Shown here one piece after another: positions 28,677-38,787 of a stretch of 64,000 bases of DNA. Source of the DNA: Vreelandella subglaciescola (GTDB lineage: Bacteria; Pseudomonadota; Gammaproteobacteria; Pseudomonadales; Halomonadaceae). How positions within the stretch are numbered: position 1 is the first letter of the stretch; each line of letters opens with the position of its first letter. The notes under the pieces are model-generated. The model did not search any database and had not been told where the DNA came from. It was given only the letters and a program-made list of their open reading frames with translations. Both the position numbers and the translations under genes were made by a program. The DNA is taken from assembly GCF_900142895.1 (NCBI RefSeq), contig NZ_LT670847.1:930001-994000 (forward strand), in the 5' to 3' direction.

Positions 28677-30050
28677 TCAACCCTCAAAGATTTGTGCATA
28701 TTTTTCTGCACTTTTCTGATAACTTAGCGGTGCTTTAATCCCTTCATGTAGCGTCGTCCAATCAGCATCCGTCATGGCAGCGGCACGCTTGAGCGTTTCT
28801 GCCAAGCTTAGTGGATTTCGTGCTTCAAAATGCAAGCCATCAACTTCATGCGTAATTTTCTCTTTCATGCCACCAATATCAGAAGCAATAACCGGACGGC
28901 CATTAACGAAAGCCTCCTGAATCACCATGGGCGAGTTCTCCCACCATATTGACGGAATAATTACCCAATCGACGTTGCGCATCCGCTCGCGCACCTGAAA
29001 GGGTTCATAAGGGCCGACCCAACGCAATGAACCTTCTTCCATTAGCGTATTGGCCATACTCATCACTGAATTTTTGAAATCATCCGCTTGATGCTCAAAA
29101 TTTGCACCATGAACTTCTACCACAAACTTATCACGATCCTCCCTGGTCATGGAAAGCATGGCGTGCATCAAAACATCAATGCCTTTGAAGGGATTAATTT
29201 GGCCAAAGAAGGCCAAGCGGTTACGTGTTGGCTTGCGGAGCTTTCGGCGGACTTTTGAGGTGTCGCACTCTAGCGAACTTCCACTTCTCACATCGTCTTT
29301 CTCGTACCGTTCTCCTGTATCATCCTTTTCTTCCGACACGGCGGGAAGCGGACGCGGTGACAGTTTTGGCTCGGGTGACTGTCCATTCTCGATCACACTG
29401 ATTTTCTCTTCAGCGATTCCCCACTCCACATAACGCTGCTTAAGAAAATGTGAGGGGGAAATAAAATGATCAACATAATCAAAATGATGTCCGATAAAGC
29501 TTCGCCGTAACCAAAACTGTTCCTTGGTGAACTCAGGAAAGCAGCGATGACAGTCTTCCAATGATGAACTAAAGCATAGCTTATTGGACCCGCGCTTAAC
29601 CATCTGCCCCTGCTGATGACAAATTGCCATATACTCATGCAAAGTCAGCACGACGCGAATATCTGGATCTTCTTCCTTGATAACTCTTAACAACTCGATA
29701 CCTAGATGAAAATAATGGTGCAAATTCACCACTGTTGGTTTCATCACTCGAATCAGCTGACGGAAGTCATTCCATATTGCATGGCTATTGGCTGCTTTTA
29801 ACAAAAAAGAATTGCCCAGTGACTGTTGCCACAAATACTCATTTTCACGCCGCAACGTCAGCGCACCGGTAGGGCCATTACCGCTATCGTGGCGGGCGAC
29901 AAACCAAGCTTGGTCTATAGTGTCATCATCACGCAGCGATTTAAATAAATTATATGCGGCCAGCTCACCACCACCCAAGGCAAAATCAGGATGCCCATGG
30001 GCCATCACCAACACGCGTGATATTTTTCTGTCTTTTAATGCCGAATCCAT
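28677..30050 (-). CDS. GT4-family glycosyltransferase
   Basis: The 457-residue GT-B enzyme has an N-terminal glycine loop (HGHPDFALGGGELAAYNL), an acceptor-side region VVLTLHEYMAICHQQGQ with Cys-rich SLEDCHRCF, the second domain NRLAFFGQINPFKGIDVLMHAM, and the donor-binding PSIWWENSPMVIQEAFVNGRPVIASDIGGMKE. The EX7E motif region is present (E of QEAF). About 45 residues between the domains (residues 225-270) form a charged, low-complexity insert. It should add one sugar to the growing repeat unit on the cytoplasmic face. Confidence 0.87.
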   Translation of the reverse strand: MDSALKDRKISRVLVMAHGHPDFALGGGELAAYNLFKSLRDDDTIDQAWFVARHDSGNGPTGALTLRRENEYLWQQSLGNSFLLKAANSHAIWNDFRQLIRVMKPTVVNLHHYFHLGIELLRVIKEEDPDIRVVLTLHEYMAICHQQGQMVKRGSNKLCFSSSLEDCHRCFPEFTKEQFWLRRSFIGHHFDYVDHFISPSHFLKQRYVEWGIAEEKISVIENGQSPEPKLSPRPLPAVSEEKDDTGERYEKDDVRSGSSLECDTSKVRRKLRKPTRNRLAFFGQINPFKGIDVLMHAMLSMTREDRDKFVVEVHGANFEHQADDFKNSVMSMANTLMEEGSLRWVGPYEPFQVRERMRNVDWVIIPSIWWENSPMVIQEAFVNGRPVIASDIGGMKEKITHEVDGLHFEARNPLSLAETLKRAAAMTDADWTTLHEGIKAPLSYQKSAEKYAQIFEG

Positions 30051-30063
30051 CTTTTTTCACCCT

Positions 30064-31965
30064 TTAACTGAATTTCTTCATCACCGACTGAATTTGTGTA
30101 CCCCAACGCTGCGTATGACGCCAAGCATTGAAGCGCACAATCAGCGTGCGGAATGATGTATCCCCCAACGAAGAAAATGACTGCCGCTCTAAGTGCACCA
30201 ACTCAACACCCGGTGCATAACCCACTTTGCTATTTTCGTGGATGACCTTCAGGCAAAGGTCTGAATCTTCGAAATCACCAATCAGATAACCTTCATCCAG
30301 CCCGCCAACCTGATCATACAGTTCCCGTGTCATAATGACGCAAGCTCCTGTAACAGCAGGCTTCTCGATCACTTTCATGCCTTCAGGCACCACATCAAAC
30401 TGTGGGTCTAGGCCAGCCATCGGATGTTTATTAAGCCATACTTGCCAAGAGCTCGAATGAAAGAACACCATGCCTGCATGCTGCATTCCTCCTTCGGGAT
30501 TCAATAAGCGCGCCCCTAGCATGCCGAATTCAGGATGAGTATCTAGAAGGTGGCTGAGTTGATTGGCCCAACCCGGGATCGTCGGGAAAGCATCACTATT
30601 CAACAGTAGTACCTGACGGCCACAACTCACGCTGACGCCAAGATTATTCGCACCGGAAAAACCGCGGTTACGGTGCCCCCAAACCAGTTTAAAGGGTACA
30701 TTATAAAGCCGGTGAAGGTTTTCCACTTCGTTGGAGATCGCCGTAAGAATACGAGGATCATCCACGACGTAGATAATCTCGGTGCTCTCAAGCAGTGCCG
30801 GGTCGCGCGAGAAAGCCAGCAGCTGATGCTCGACAAAATCCCAGCGGCTGTATAATGGAATGATAATGCTAAGAGTGGGGACCTTGGGAGGCATTCCCAA
30901 TACCTGCACGTCAGGCTCTGTGCTCTGAGCATCAAAGTAGGCTTGGCGTTCTGCCAGCAATTCTTCGATCAATGCACCTTCCCAACGGTTCAATCGCTCA
31001 TTGAACTTCTCTGCCGGGGTGGGTACGGTAAACGCCCATCGGGCATAGCCTTCAGGATCGCTAGAGACTTCTTCCGGCGTACTGCGAAAAACTTCAAACG
31101 CCTGCATTGACTCAGTATGATAAGCGATTAAGCGCATGACCGCACCGGGCATCAAGGCATACGGCCAAGGCATGACAAACCCTGCATCTCCCGTATGCTG
31201 ACCAAATTGCTCGCGAAACAACTCAACGACATCTTCGCGCTGATAGCGTAATGCGTTATCCAACGACTCAACATTACCTTCACTGTCACACAGCCAGAGC
31301 TCCCATCCTGGCTGAGCAACTACCCATCCGGCCAACAACCCACTACGCTGCGGCATGATGCCAAAACGGTCAAGATGTGCGTTAACTTTTAAAGTATCAA
31401 GTTGCTGCCAGTTTGCCTGACTCAAAAACTCTGAGTCCCAAGCTGTTGTTGACGGCTGAGTATCAGCATTATCCTGCACAGTAATATCCTCAGGCATATC
31501 GACTCCAACTGCTTGATCCATTGTCGGCACTTTAATATGAAAAAGCCGTGGGCTATCCTCTTCTGCAGTCTTCCAAGCCAATTGAATTGCTTGGTATGGC
31601 ACCTTTATCAGATGCATTTTTATCTGGAAGCCGCGACATTTTAATGATGGGTTAACTCCACGCATGCTGGCTTCAACATCTGTGCGAGGCATATCCGAAC
31701 ATACAGATTTTTGTTGTATACCATCTACCCAGAAGTTCAACGCGGTATGAGCCGTACTAGCTTCCCACCCCTCAACAAGTAATTCATCTTGGGCCAAGCG
31801 TACGCTGTCGACCTTCAGTACTGAATCAGACTTGCCATCAGCCATAATCACATAAGGCAACGCTTCAATATCGTGAGCAGCGGTGTTTGGCAATACCTTA
31901 CCAGCCGCACCTGCTTTATCTGTTTTGCACACGCTTATATCCTTTATGTTATATTTGCGCACCAT
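30064..31965 (-). CDS. GT2-family glycosyltransferase with long N-terminal domain
   Basis: The 633-residue protein has about 350 residues of N-terminal sequence without a domain I recognise with certainty; part of it (SVRLAQDELLVEGWEAS) looks like a beta-sandwich found before GT2 modules. The GT-A module begins near residue 364 with PTLSIIIPLYSRWDFVEHQL, followed by VVDDPRI, LLNSDAFPTIPGW and the acceptor-side FEDSDLCLKV. It resembles rhamnosyl/galactosyltransferases of the GT2 family. It lies between rfbC and the GT4 gene in the same operon. Confidence 0.84.
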   Translation of the reverse strand: MVRKYNIKDISVCKTDKAGAAGKVLPNTAAHDIEALPYVIMADGKSDSVLKVDSVRLAQDELLVEGWEASTAHTALNFWVDGIQQKSVCSDMPRTDVEASMRGVNPSLKCRGFQIKMHLIKVPYQAIQLAWKTAEEDSPRLFHIKVPTMDQAVGVDMPEDITVQDNADTQPSTTAWDSEFLSQANWQQLDTLKVNAHLDRFGIMPQRSGLLAGWVVAQPGWELWLCDSEGNVESLDNALRYQREDVVELFREQFGQHTGDAGFVMPWPYALMPGAVMRLIAYHTESMQAFEVFRSTPEEVSSDPEGYARWAFTVPTPAEKFNERLNRWEGALIEELLAERQAYFDAQSTEPDVQVLGMPPKVPTLSIIIPLYSRWDFVEHQLLAFSRDPALLESTEIIYVVDDPRILTAISNEVENLHRLYNVPFKLVWGHRNRGFSGANNLGVSVSCGRQVLLLNSDAFPTIPGWANQLSHLLDTHPEFGMLGARLLNPEGGMQHAGMVFFHSSSWQVWLNKHPMAGLDPQFDVVPEGMKVIEKPAVTGACVIMTRELYDQVGGLDEGYLIGDFEDSDLCLKVIHENSKVGYAPGVELVHLERQSFSSLGDTSFRTLIVRFNAWRHTQRWGTQIQSVMKKFS

Positions 31966-31978
31966 TCACAAACAATCT

Positions 31979-32527
31979 TTAGTCAAATTTCGTCGCATCT
32001 ACAAAGGAATTACCCTGCCCATCCTTCTCTGAGACTCTTGGCGCTTTACCATTAAGCAGCGGCCAATCGATAGCCAGCGTAGGGTCGTCCCAACGGATAC
32101 AGTATTCATCACCGGGGTTGTAGTAGTCAGTACATTTGTACTGAAATTCCGCCTCGTCACTTACCACATAGAAGGCATGGGCAAAGCCTGGCGGCACCCA
32201 CAGCATCTGCTTGTTGTCAGCGCTAAGGGTAGCCCCTACCCACTGGCCAAACGTCGGGCTATTTTTACGCACATCCACGGCCACATCAAACACTTCGCCA
32301 CGCGTCACGCGCACCAGCTTGCCCTGGGGCTTTTCCAGCTGGTAGTGCAGGCCGCGCAGAATGCCGTGCGCTGACATGCTGTGGTTATCTTGTACAAAAC
32401 GGTAATCGCCGCAGTGCTGTTCGAATTCCGATTGACGGAAGGTTTCCATGAAGAAACCACGCTCGTCGCCGAACACCTTGGGGGTAAGGAGAACGACGTC
32501 GGGAATGGCCAGTTTTTCGTAAATCAT
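31979..32527 (-). CDS. rfbC: dTDP-4-dehydrorhamnose 3,5-epimerase
   Basis: The 182-residue cupin-fold enzyme begins MIYEKLAIPDVVLLTPKVFGDERGFFMETFR and has the catalytic HGILRGLHYQ and a later FAHAFYVVSDEAEFQYKCTDYYNP. It epimerises C3 and C5 of dTDP-4-keto-6-deoxyglucose in dTDP-L-rhamnose synthesis. The start at 32527 fits the family length; the 9 upstream codons are not conserved in sense. It is separated from rfbBDA by pgi, galU and pgm, an unusual order. Confidence 0.95.
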   Translation of the reverse strand: MIYEKLAIPDVVLLTPKVFGDERGFFMETFRQSEFEQHCGDYRFVQDNHSMSAHGILRGLHYQLEKPQGKLVRVTRGEVFDVAVDVRKNSPTFGQWVGATLSADNKQMLWVPPGFAHAFYVVSDEAEFQYKCTDYYNPGDEYCIRWDDPTLAIDWPLLNGKAPRVSEKDGQGNSFVDATKFD

Positions 32528-32602
32528 AAGAGTCTCTTTTTGGGCTACGGACACTCGCGAGACACACGCACAAAACCAAAAATCATTAACATTTGAAATT
32601 TT

Positions 32603-32628
32603 GTCCGTGGAAGTCCGTGTCGTCCGTG
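32603..32628. repeat. Three GTCCGTG repeats between pgm and rfbC
   Basis: GTCCGTG occurs at 32603, 32613 and 32622 in the 121-bp gap between rfbC and pgm. No clear hairpin or promoter is attached. Confidence 0.4.
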
Positions 32629-32648
32629 GACTGATATTGAAAGCGAGG

Positions 32649-34232
32649 CTACAGGATGCTGTCGAGGAGCTGTCTGGCTTCAGTCAAAACCTCGTTGAGG
32701 TGGGCATCTCCGTGGAAGCTTTCCGCGTAGAGTTTGTAAATCGCCTCGGTACCGCTGGGTCGAGCGGCAAACCAGCCGTTAGCGGTTGTCACCTTGATAC
32801 CACCAATAGGCGCATCGTTGCCGGGGGCATGGGTCATCACCTGCGTTATCGGGTCGCCGGCCAGGGTTGAAGCCGTTACGCGCTGTGCATCCAGCTGTTT
32901 GAAAGCGGCCTTTTGCCCGGCGCTGCAGGGGGTATCAATACGCCGGTAATGCGGCTCACCGTAACGCTGCGTCAGCGCAGCATAGCGTTCGCCGGGAGAT
33001 TGACCGGTGACGGCCATGATCTCAGCCGCCAGCAAGCACAACGCAATACCATCTTTATCGGTAGACCATGGCTGGCCGTTTTGGGTCAGCAGGCTGGCAC
33101 CGGCGCTTTCTTCGCCACCAAACGCCAGCCAACCCTGATCCAGCCCGTCTACAAACCACTTAAAACCGACCGGCACCTCATACAGCGGGCGATTATGCCC
33201 CGCTACTACGCGGTCGATCATGGAGGAAGATACCAGCGTCTTGCCGATTTTACGCGTTGACGCCCAGCACGGCCGATGGCTCAACAGGTAATCAATGGCC
33301 ACCGCCAGGTAGTGGTTGGGGTTCATCAGCCCGCCGGCATCAACAATGCCGTGGCGGTCGGCGTCCGGGTCGTTGCCAAAGGCCAGGTCAAAGCGCTGAC
33401 GAATATTGAGCAAGTTAGCCATGGCGGCAGGGCTTGAGCAGTCCATGCGGATCTTACCGTCGTGGTCCGGCGGCATAAAGGCAAAGGTGGGATCTACCCG
33501 GGTGTTCACCACCTCCAGCGCCAGCCCATAGTGCTCGGCTACCCGCTGCCATATCGGCAATGCGGTACCGCCCATAGGGTCGACGCCAAGGCGCAGGCCG
33601 CTTGCCTGAATGGCAGCCATATCGACGGTCTCGCCCAGGGTTTCCACATAGTGACCAATCAGATCCTGCTCACGCGCCTGCCGACGCGCCTCGGGCAATG
33701 CTAACCTGGCAATACCGGATGTTTCCGCCTCAAGATACTCGTTCGCCTGACGTTCAAGCCAGCGTGTAATACCGGCTTCGGCCGGGCCGCCGTGGGGCGG
33801 ATTGTACTTGATCCCGCCATCTTCCGGTGGGTTGTGAGATGGCGTGATGATCAGGCCATCAGCCGGCTGAGCCCCTGCACGCTGAAAATCTGCCCCATTG
33901 TGACGCAAAATGGCATGGCTGATCACCGGCGTGGCCAGCACTTCATCGTCGGTCGCGATGACGATATCAACGCCGTTGCCGGCCAGCACCTTCAGCGCCG
34001 TTTCCCAGGCGGGCAGTGAAAGCGCGTGGGTATCGCGCCCCAGAAACAGCGGGCCGGTAATAGCCGCGTCACGGCGGTAGTCCACCACGGACTGGACAAT
34101 GGCGGCAATGTGCCAATCGCTGAAACTGCCTGCCAGTGAGCTGCCACGATGACCCGACGTACCGAAATTGACACGCTGCTCAGGATCACTGGCATCCGGG
34201 CGAACAAAATAGGCCGCTAACAAGTTTTTCAT
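32649..34232 (-). CDS. pgm: Phosphoglucomutase (alpha-D-glucose phosphate-specific)
   Basis: The 527-residue enzyme interconverts glucose-6-phosphate and glucose-1-phosphate. It has VNFGTSGHRGS, the phosphoserine loop ITPSHNPPEDGGIKYN, the metal loop FGNDPDADRHG, and the sugar-specific FGGEESAGAS, as in E. coli Pgm (546). The start at 34232 gives MKNLLAAYFVRP and avoids overlap with galU. The product glucose-1-phosphate feeds both RfbA and GalU, encoded in the same operon. Confidence 0.95.
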   Translation of the reverse strand: MKNLLAAYFVRPDASDPEQRVNFGTSGHRGSSLAGSFSDWHIAAIVQSVVDYRRDAAITGPLFLGRDTHALSLPAWETALKVLAGNGVDIVIATDDEVLATPVISHAILRHNGADFQRAGAQPADGLIITPSHNPPEDGGIKYNPPHGGPAEAGITRWLERQANEYLEAETSGIARLALPEARRQAREQDLIGHYVETLGETVDMAAIQASGLRLGVDPMGGTALPIWQRVAEHYGLALEVVNTRVDPTFAFMPPDHDGKIRMDCSSPAAMANLLNIRQRFDLAFGNDPDADRHGIVDAGGLMNPNHYLAVAIDYLLSHRPCWASTRKIGKTLVSSSMIDRVVAGHNRPLYEVPVGFKWFVDGLDQGWLAFGGEESAGASLLTQNGQPWSTDKDGIALCLLAAEIMAVTGQSPGERYAALTQRYGEPHYRRIDTPCSAGQKAAFKQLDAQRVTASTLAGDPITQVMTHAPGNDAPIGGIKVTTANGWFAARPSGTEAIYKLYAESFHGDAHLNEVLTEARQLLDSIL

Positions 34233-34254
34233 CGAGTTGTTATCGGTTACTGCC

Positions 34255-35121
34255 TTACACCTCATAACCGGCCTCACGCGCCAGTTGGGTATTGGCCTGC
34301 AGCCAGCCGGCAATATTCCCGCAGTCAAAGGTGCGGCCATGCATGCGAAACGCTTCGACTTGCTGCCCTTCTTGCAGCAAGCGGTCAATAGCATCAGTCA
34401 GCTGAACTTCATTGCCTGCCCCGGGGGGCTGAGTACTCAATAACTCCATGATGCGATAAGGTAACAAATAGCGGCCAATAACCGCCAGACGTGACGGTGC
34501 CTCAGCAGGGTCGGGTTTTTCCACAACGCCATGCATGGCAACACTCTGGCCGGCACCCGGTTGTCGGCCGCCGCAGTCAATAATACCGTAGCGCTGCACA
34601 TGGGCTTCGGGTACCGCTTCTACCATGATTTGCGCCCTCTCATTTTGCTGCCAGCAAGCCATCATCCGGCGCAGATCGCCTTCTTGGTCGGCGCCTGCGG
34701 GCTGTGGTTTCACCAGCACATCCGGCAACATAACGGCAAAGGGTTCATTGCTGGCCAACAAGTGCGCGGCACACAACACCGCATGCCCTAGCCCGCGTGC
34801 TTCGGGCTGGCGCACGCTGGTAATTGTCAACTCTGGTGGGGCAATGTCGGCAAGCGTGTCCAATAAGGCTTGCTTGCCCTTTTCTGCCAGCGATTGCTCC
34901 AGCTCCACATGGGTATCAAAGTGATCTTCGATGGCTGCCTTGCCGGTGCGTGTCACCAGGATTATCTCGTTGATCCCAGCGGCTAACGCTTCTTCTACCA
35001 CATGTTGAATCAGCGGCCGATCTACTACCGGCACCATTTCTTTGGGAATTGCCTTGCTGATCGGCAGCAAGCGCGTGCCAAAGCCCGCCACGGGAATTAT
35101 CGCTTTGCGCAGGGTGTGCAT
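34255..35121 (-). CDS. galU: UTP-glucose-1-phosphate uridylyltransferase
   Basis: The 288-residue nucleotidyltransferase starts MHTLRKAIIPVAGFGTRLLP, with KEMVPVVDRPLIQHVVEEA and later GVVEKPDPAEAPSRLAVIGRYLL. It makes UDP-glucose, the precursor for GalE and glucosyltransferases. AGGAT lies 7 nt before the start. It is packed 25 bp after pgi in the operon. Confidence 0.95.
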   Translation of the reverse strand: MHTLRKAIIPVAGFGTRLLPISKAIPKEMVPVVDRPLIQHVVEEALAAGINEIILVTRTGKAAIEDHFDTHVELEQSLAEKGKQALLDTLADIAPPELTITSVRQPEARGLGHAVLCAAHLLASNEPFAVMLPDVLVKPQPAGADQEGDLRRMMACWQQNERAQIMVEAVPEAHVQRYGIIDCGGRQPGAGQSVAMHGVVEKPDPAEAPSRLAVIGRYLLPYRIMELLSTQPPGAGNEVQLTDAIDRLLQEGQQVEAFRMHGRTFDCGNIAGWLQANTQLAREAGYEV

Positions 35122-35146
35122 TGTTACATCCTGTTTACAAGAGAGT

Positions 35147-36841
35147 TCAAGAGGTGCCGGCATTACGCCATTGAAGAATCTGTTCAAGCAGCTGCCCGGT
35201 GGCCGGGTCGCAAACCTGGGCGGTGTCATCCACGCCCTGTTCCTGCGGGCCGTCGACAAACTTTTGGTGAAGGCCGGTCGCCAGCTTTTTGCCCAGTTCT
35301 ACCCCCGGCTGGTCAAAGGGGTTTAACCCCCACAGCACGGCTTGTACAAATACCTTGTGCTCGTACATGGCCATTAGTGCTCCCAGGCTCCAGGCATCCA
35401 GGGTTTCCAGCACAATCGTAGTGCTTGGATGGTTGCCCCGATAACCCGGTGGTATTTTCCCGCGCAGGCCTGCAGGAATAGCCGCATCGCCAAGCGCCAT
35501 CAGCTGTGACTGTGCCAGGCAATTGGCCAGGGTAAGTGCCTGCTGCTCGCGCAGCGCATCAGTCACGCCCGCTGATGCTGTAACATCGTGGCGTGCGACG
35601 GCAATGAAATCCGCACTGACCGTATGACACCCCTGATGCAACAGCTGATAAAACGCATGTTGGGCGTTGGGGCCAAGGTCTCCCCATACAATCGGGCTGG
35701 TCGCATGCTGCACGCTTTGCCCGGCCGCGCTTACACTCTTGCCGTTGGACTCCATTTCGACTTGCTGCACATATGGCGTGAAGCTTTTCAGCCGGCCATC
35801 GTAAGGCAGCACGACATGACTGGAAATATCCAGAAACTGTGTATTCCAGGCACCTATGCTGCCCAGCAGCGCAGGCAGATTATCCGTAAACGGCGCATCC
35901 ATAAAATGGCGGTCCATGGCATGGGCGCCGGCCTGTAACCGCTCAAAAACGGGCATTCCCAACGCCATGGCCACGCTGATGCCAATGGCAGACCATACCG
36001 AAAAACGTCCGCCTATCGTGTTCAAAAACGTCAGCTGGTGCGCCTCGGGAATACCGAACTCACGCATTTTGTCCGGCTTGGCCGAAATGCCGATCAGCTG
36101 GCTGCGGTAAAGGGCACTTTTCTCAACTTCCAGCGCCTCACTTAGCCAGGCCAGCGCCGTTTGTACGTTAAAGCGGGTATCTGCCGTGGTAAAAGACTTG
36201 GATGCCAACACTACCAGGGTGGCAGCCGGATTCAGCTCTTCCATCAGCGGTATAAGCTGCGCGCCATCCATGGTGGAGACGTAATGCACCCGTATGCGGC
36301 GATAAGCCGGCACGTCTCCCAGTGCCTCGTTAATCAACTTTGGGCCAAGGTCTGAACCGCCTACGCCAATATGCAATACATCTGCAATCGGCTGGCCGGT
36401 TGCCCCGCACCAGCGCCCTGCATGCAGTTTGTCGACCAAACCTGCCAACTTACGCTGCTGCGCCTGACACTCTGCCACCGCCGTTGCCATACCGGCAGGT
36501 GCCTGTGTTTCTAGCGGCCAGCGAGCCGCCATGTGCAATGCCGCCCGGCCCTCGGAGGCGTTCATCGGCTTACCGCTAAACAGTGCCTGGCGCTTTTCTT
36601 CCCAATGGCAGCTTGTTGCCCATTGGCTCAACAGTTCCAGCGTCCGTGGCGTCAGCCGTTGCTTGCTGGCATCCACATGCATGGAGCCAAACGTCCACTG
36701 CAGCGCACGGGCGCGCCCATGGCCATGCTCGCTACGCAACAAATCGCCCAGTGGCTGGCACTGCATGGCCTCGGCATGCTGCTGCAGCGCATTAACCGGG
36801 GTAAACGCGGGTGTAGGGCTAACGGCTGAAAATTGATTCAT
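35147..36841 (-). CDS. pgi: Glucose-6-phosphate isomerase
   Basis: The 564-residue protein shows the PGI signatures FEXGGR-like DLGPNAQHAFYQLLHQG and GLNPFDQPGVELGKKLA, plus VLHIGVGGSDLGPKLINEAL and GGRFSVWSAIGI. It converts fructose-6-phosphate to glucose-6-phosphate. Having pgi in a capsule operon suggests that carbon is drawn from fructose-6-phosphate into sugar nucleotides, as in many exopolysaccharide loci. The start at 36841 matches the family (E. coli 549). Confidence 0.95.
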   Translation of the reverse strand: MNQFSAVSPTPAFTPVNALQQHAEAMQCQPLGDLLRSEHGHGRARALQWTFGSMHVDASKQRLTPRTLELLSQWATSCHWEEKRQALFSGKPMNASEGRAALHMAARWPLETQAPAGMATAVAECQAQQRKLAGLVDKLHAGRWCGATGQPIADVLHIGVGGSDLGPKLINEALGDVPAYRRIRVHYVSTMDGAQLIPLMEELNPAATLVVLASKSFTTADTRFNVQTALAWLSEALEVEKSALYRSQLIGISAKPDKMREFGIPEAHQLTFLNTIGGRFSVWSAIGISVAMALGMPVFERLQAGAHAMDRHFMDAPFTDNLPALLGSIGAWNTQFLDISSHVVLPYDGRLKSFTPYVQQVEMESNGKSVSAAGQSVQHATSPIVWGDLGPNAQHAFYQLLHQGCHTVSADFIAVARHDVTASAGVTDALREQQALTLANCLAQSQLMALGDAAIPAGLRGKIPPGYRGNHPSTTIVLETLDAWSLGALMAMYEHKVFVQAVLWGLNPFDQPGVELGKKLATGLHQKFVDGPQEQGVDDTAQVCDPATGQLLEQILQWRNAGTS

Positions 36842-36957
36842 GGCATCATCTGGCCTCGTTTCCTTGAGCGTAAAACGCGTGGTACCCGCCAGCGCGGAAG
36901 CGCCCGATACCACGCTCCATCACAGCGCACGCACCACCGGCGCTCGAGAAATATGTA

Positions 36958-37845
36958 TTAGCGTCCTGCGCTGCCGCTTGCCAGCATGCGCTGCAAATAC
37001 TGGCCATATTGAGTCTTGGCCAGGGGCGTGGCCAGATTCGCCAGCGTCTCGTCGCTTATCCAGCCGTTGTGCCAGGCAATTTCTTCCAGGCAAGCGATTT
37101 TCAGCCCCTGGCGGTGTTCAATGGTTTGCACGTACTGGCTGGCTTCTAAAAGACTGTCGTGGGTGCCGGTATCCAGCCAGGCAAAGCCACGGCCCAGACG
37201 CTCAACGCGCAGGTCACCGCGCTCCAAATAAGCATTGTTGATACTGGTTATTTCCAGCTCGCCACGCTCCGATGGCGTGACGCCTTTGGCAATTTCCACC
37301 ACGTCGTTATCATAGAAATACAGGCCGGTGACGGCATAGCGAGACTTTGGCTTGGCAGGCTTTTCCTCAATGGAAACCGCCCTGCCCGTCTCATCAAACT
37401 CCACCACGCCGAAGCGCTCCGGATCTTTTACCAGATAACCGAATACCGTTGCGCCGCCGGGTTGGGTATCTGCGCGCTTGAGCTGTTCACTGAAATGCTG
37501 GCCGTGGAAGATGTTGTCGCCCAGCACCAGGCACACCGGATCGTCGCCGATAAACTCTTCACCGATGATAAATGCCTGGGCCAGCCCATCCGGGCTTGGT
37601 TGCATGGCGTATTCAAAGCGAACGCCAAAGTCCTCGCCGTTGCCCAGCAGGCTCTGGTACTGAGGTAAGTCTTCAGGCGTCGAGATAATCAGGATATCGC
37701 GAATACCCGCCAGCATCAGCACGGATACAGGATGATAGATCATCGGCTTGTCATAAACGGGCAATAGCTGCTTGGAAACCCCGCGGGTGATGGGATGAAG
37801 CCGTGTGCCCGAGCCACCGGCCAGAATAATGCCTTTACGGGCCAT
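36958..37845 (-). CDS. rfbA: Glucose-1-phosphate thymidylyltransferase
   Basis: The 295-residue enzyme begins [20 protein letters not shown] and carries [16 protein letters not shown] and [12 protein letters not shown]. It makes dTDP-glucose, the first step of dTDP-rhamnose synthesis. AAGGA lies 7 nt before the start. It is co-transcribed with rfbD and rfbB. Confidence 0.97.
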   Translation of the reverse strand: MARKGIILAGGSGTRLHPITRGVSKQLLPVYDKPMIYHPVSVLMLAGIRDILIISTPEDLPQYQSLLGNGEDFGVRFEYAMQPSPDGLAQAFIIGEEFIGDDPVCLVLGDNIFHGQHFSEQLKRADTQPGGATVFGYLVKDPERFGVVEFDETGRAVSIEEKPAKPKSRYAVTGLYFYDNDVVEIAKGVTPSERGELEITSINNAYLERGDLRVERLGRGFAWLDTGTHDSLLEASQYVQTIEHRQGLKIACLEEIAWHNGWISDETLANLATPLAKTQYGQYLQRMLASGSAGR

Positions 37846-37917
37846 ATCAGATTCCTTATGTCGTATAAATATTCTGCATCGCAGCTTGGGCGCGCAGGAC
37901 ACACTGAAGCCTGAGCC

Positions 37918-38787
37918 TTAGCCCAGATGCTCTTTGAGCGTAAGCACCAGCTGGCTTTGCCAATGCGGCAGGGTAATATCGAGTGCATTCTCAAGCTTGT
38001 TGAGCTCAAGGCGAGAGTTTAGCGGGCGCGCAGCGGGCGTGGGGTATTGTGCTGTGGGAATGGCCGCTACGCCTTCCGGGTTAATGGCCAGCGTTTCACC
38101 GGCGTGTTTTGCCTGCGTAAAAATTTCACAGGCGAAGCCGTGCCAGCTGGCCTCGCCGCGCGGCGCCAAGTGGTAGAGGCCTGCCGCCAGCTTGCGCTCC
38201 AATGCCAGACCGGTAACCAGCGCGATTAACCGCGCCGGCGTGGGCGCGCCAACCTGATCCGCCACGATGCCAAGCGCATCGCGCTCGCGGCCCAGCCGCA
38301 GCATGGTCTTCATGAAATTGTTGCCGCGTGCGCTGTAAACCCAGCTGGTACGAAACACCAGGGCATCACAGCCGCTCGCGCTTACGGCCTGATCGCCCGC
38401 CAGTTTGCTCGCGCCGTAAACGGAAAGCGGCTTTACAGGGCTGTCTTCGGTTCGGGCCTGCTCGCCGTCACCGGGATACACGTAGTCGCTGGAATAGTGA
38501 ACCAATCGCACGCCCTGCTCAGCGGCGTAGGCAGCCAGCTGAGTGGGCAGCTCGGCATTCAGCCGTTGAGCCATCTGCGGCTCGTCTTCGGCCTTGTCCA
38601 CGGCAGTGTATGCAGCGGCATTGATAATCAGCGTTGGCCGGTAGTGCTCAAGCCAGGCCTGCACCGCTTGTGCATCGGCTAAATCAAGCTCGGCGCGGCT
38701 AGGGGCGTAAACCTCGCCCAACAGGCACAATTGGCGCTGTAGCTCAAAACCGACCTGGCCATTGCCACCCATAATAAGAATATTCAT
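37918..38787 (-). CDS. rfbD: dTDP-4-dehydrorhamnose reductase
   Basis: The 289-residue SDR enzyme has [17 protein letters not shown], the catalytic YGASK-type [14 protein letters not shown] and [10 protein letters not shown]. It reduces dTDP-4-keto-rhamnose with NADPH. Its start overlaps the rfbB stop by 4 bp. Confidence 0.96.
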   Translation of the reverse strand: MNILIMGGNGQVGFELQRQLCLLGEVYAPSRAELDLADAQAVQAWLEHYRPTLIINAAAYTAVDKAEDEPQMAQRLNAELPTQLAAYAAEQGVRLVHYSSDYVYPGDGEQARTEDSPVKPLSVYGASKLAGDQAVSASGCDALVFRTSWVYSARGNNFMKTMLRLGRERDALGIVADQVGAPTPARLIALVTGLALERKLAAGLYHLAPRGEASWHGFACEIFTQAKHAGETLAINPEGVAAIPTAQYPTPAARPLNSRLELNKLENALDITLPHWQSQLVLTLKEHLG

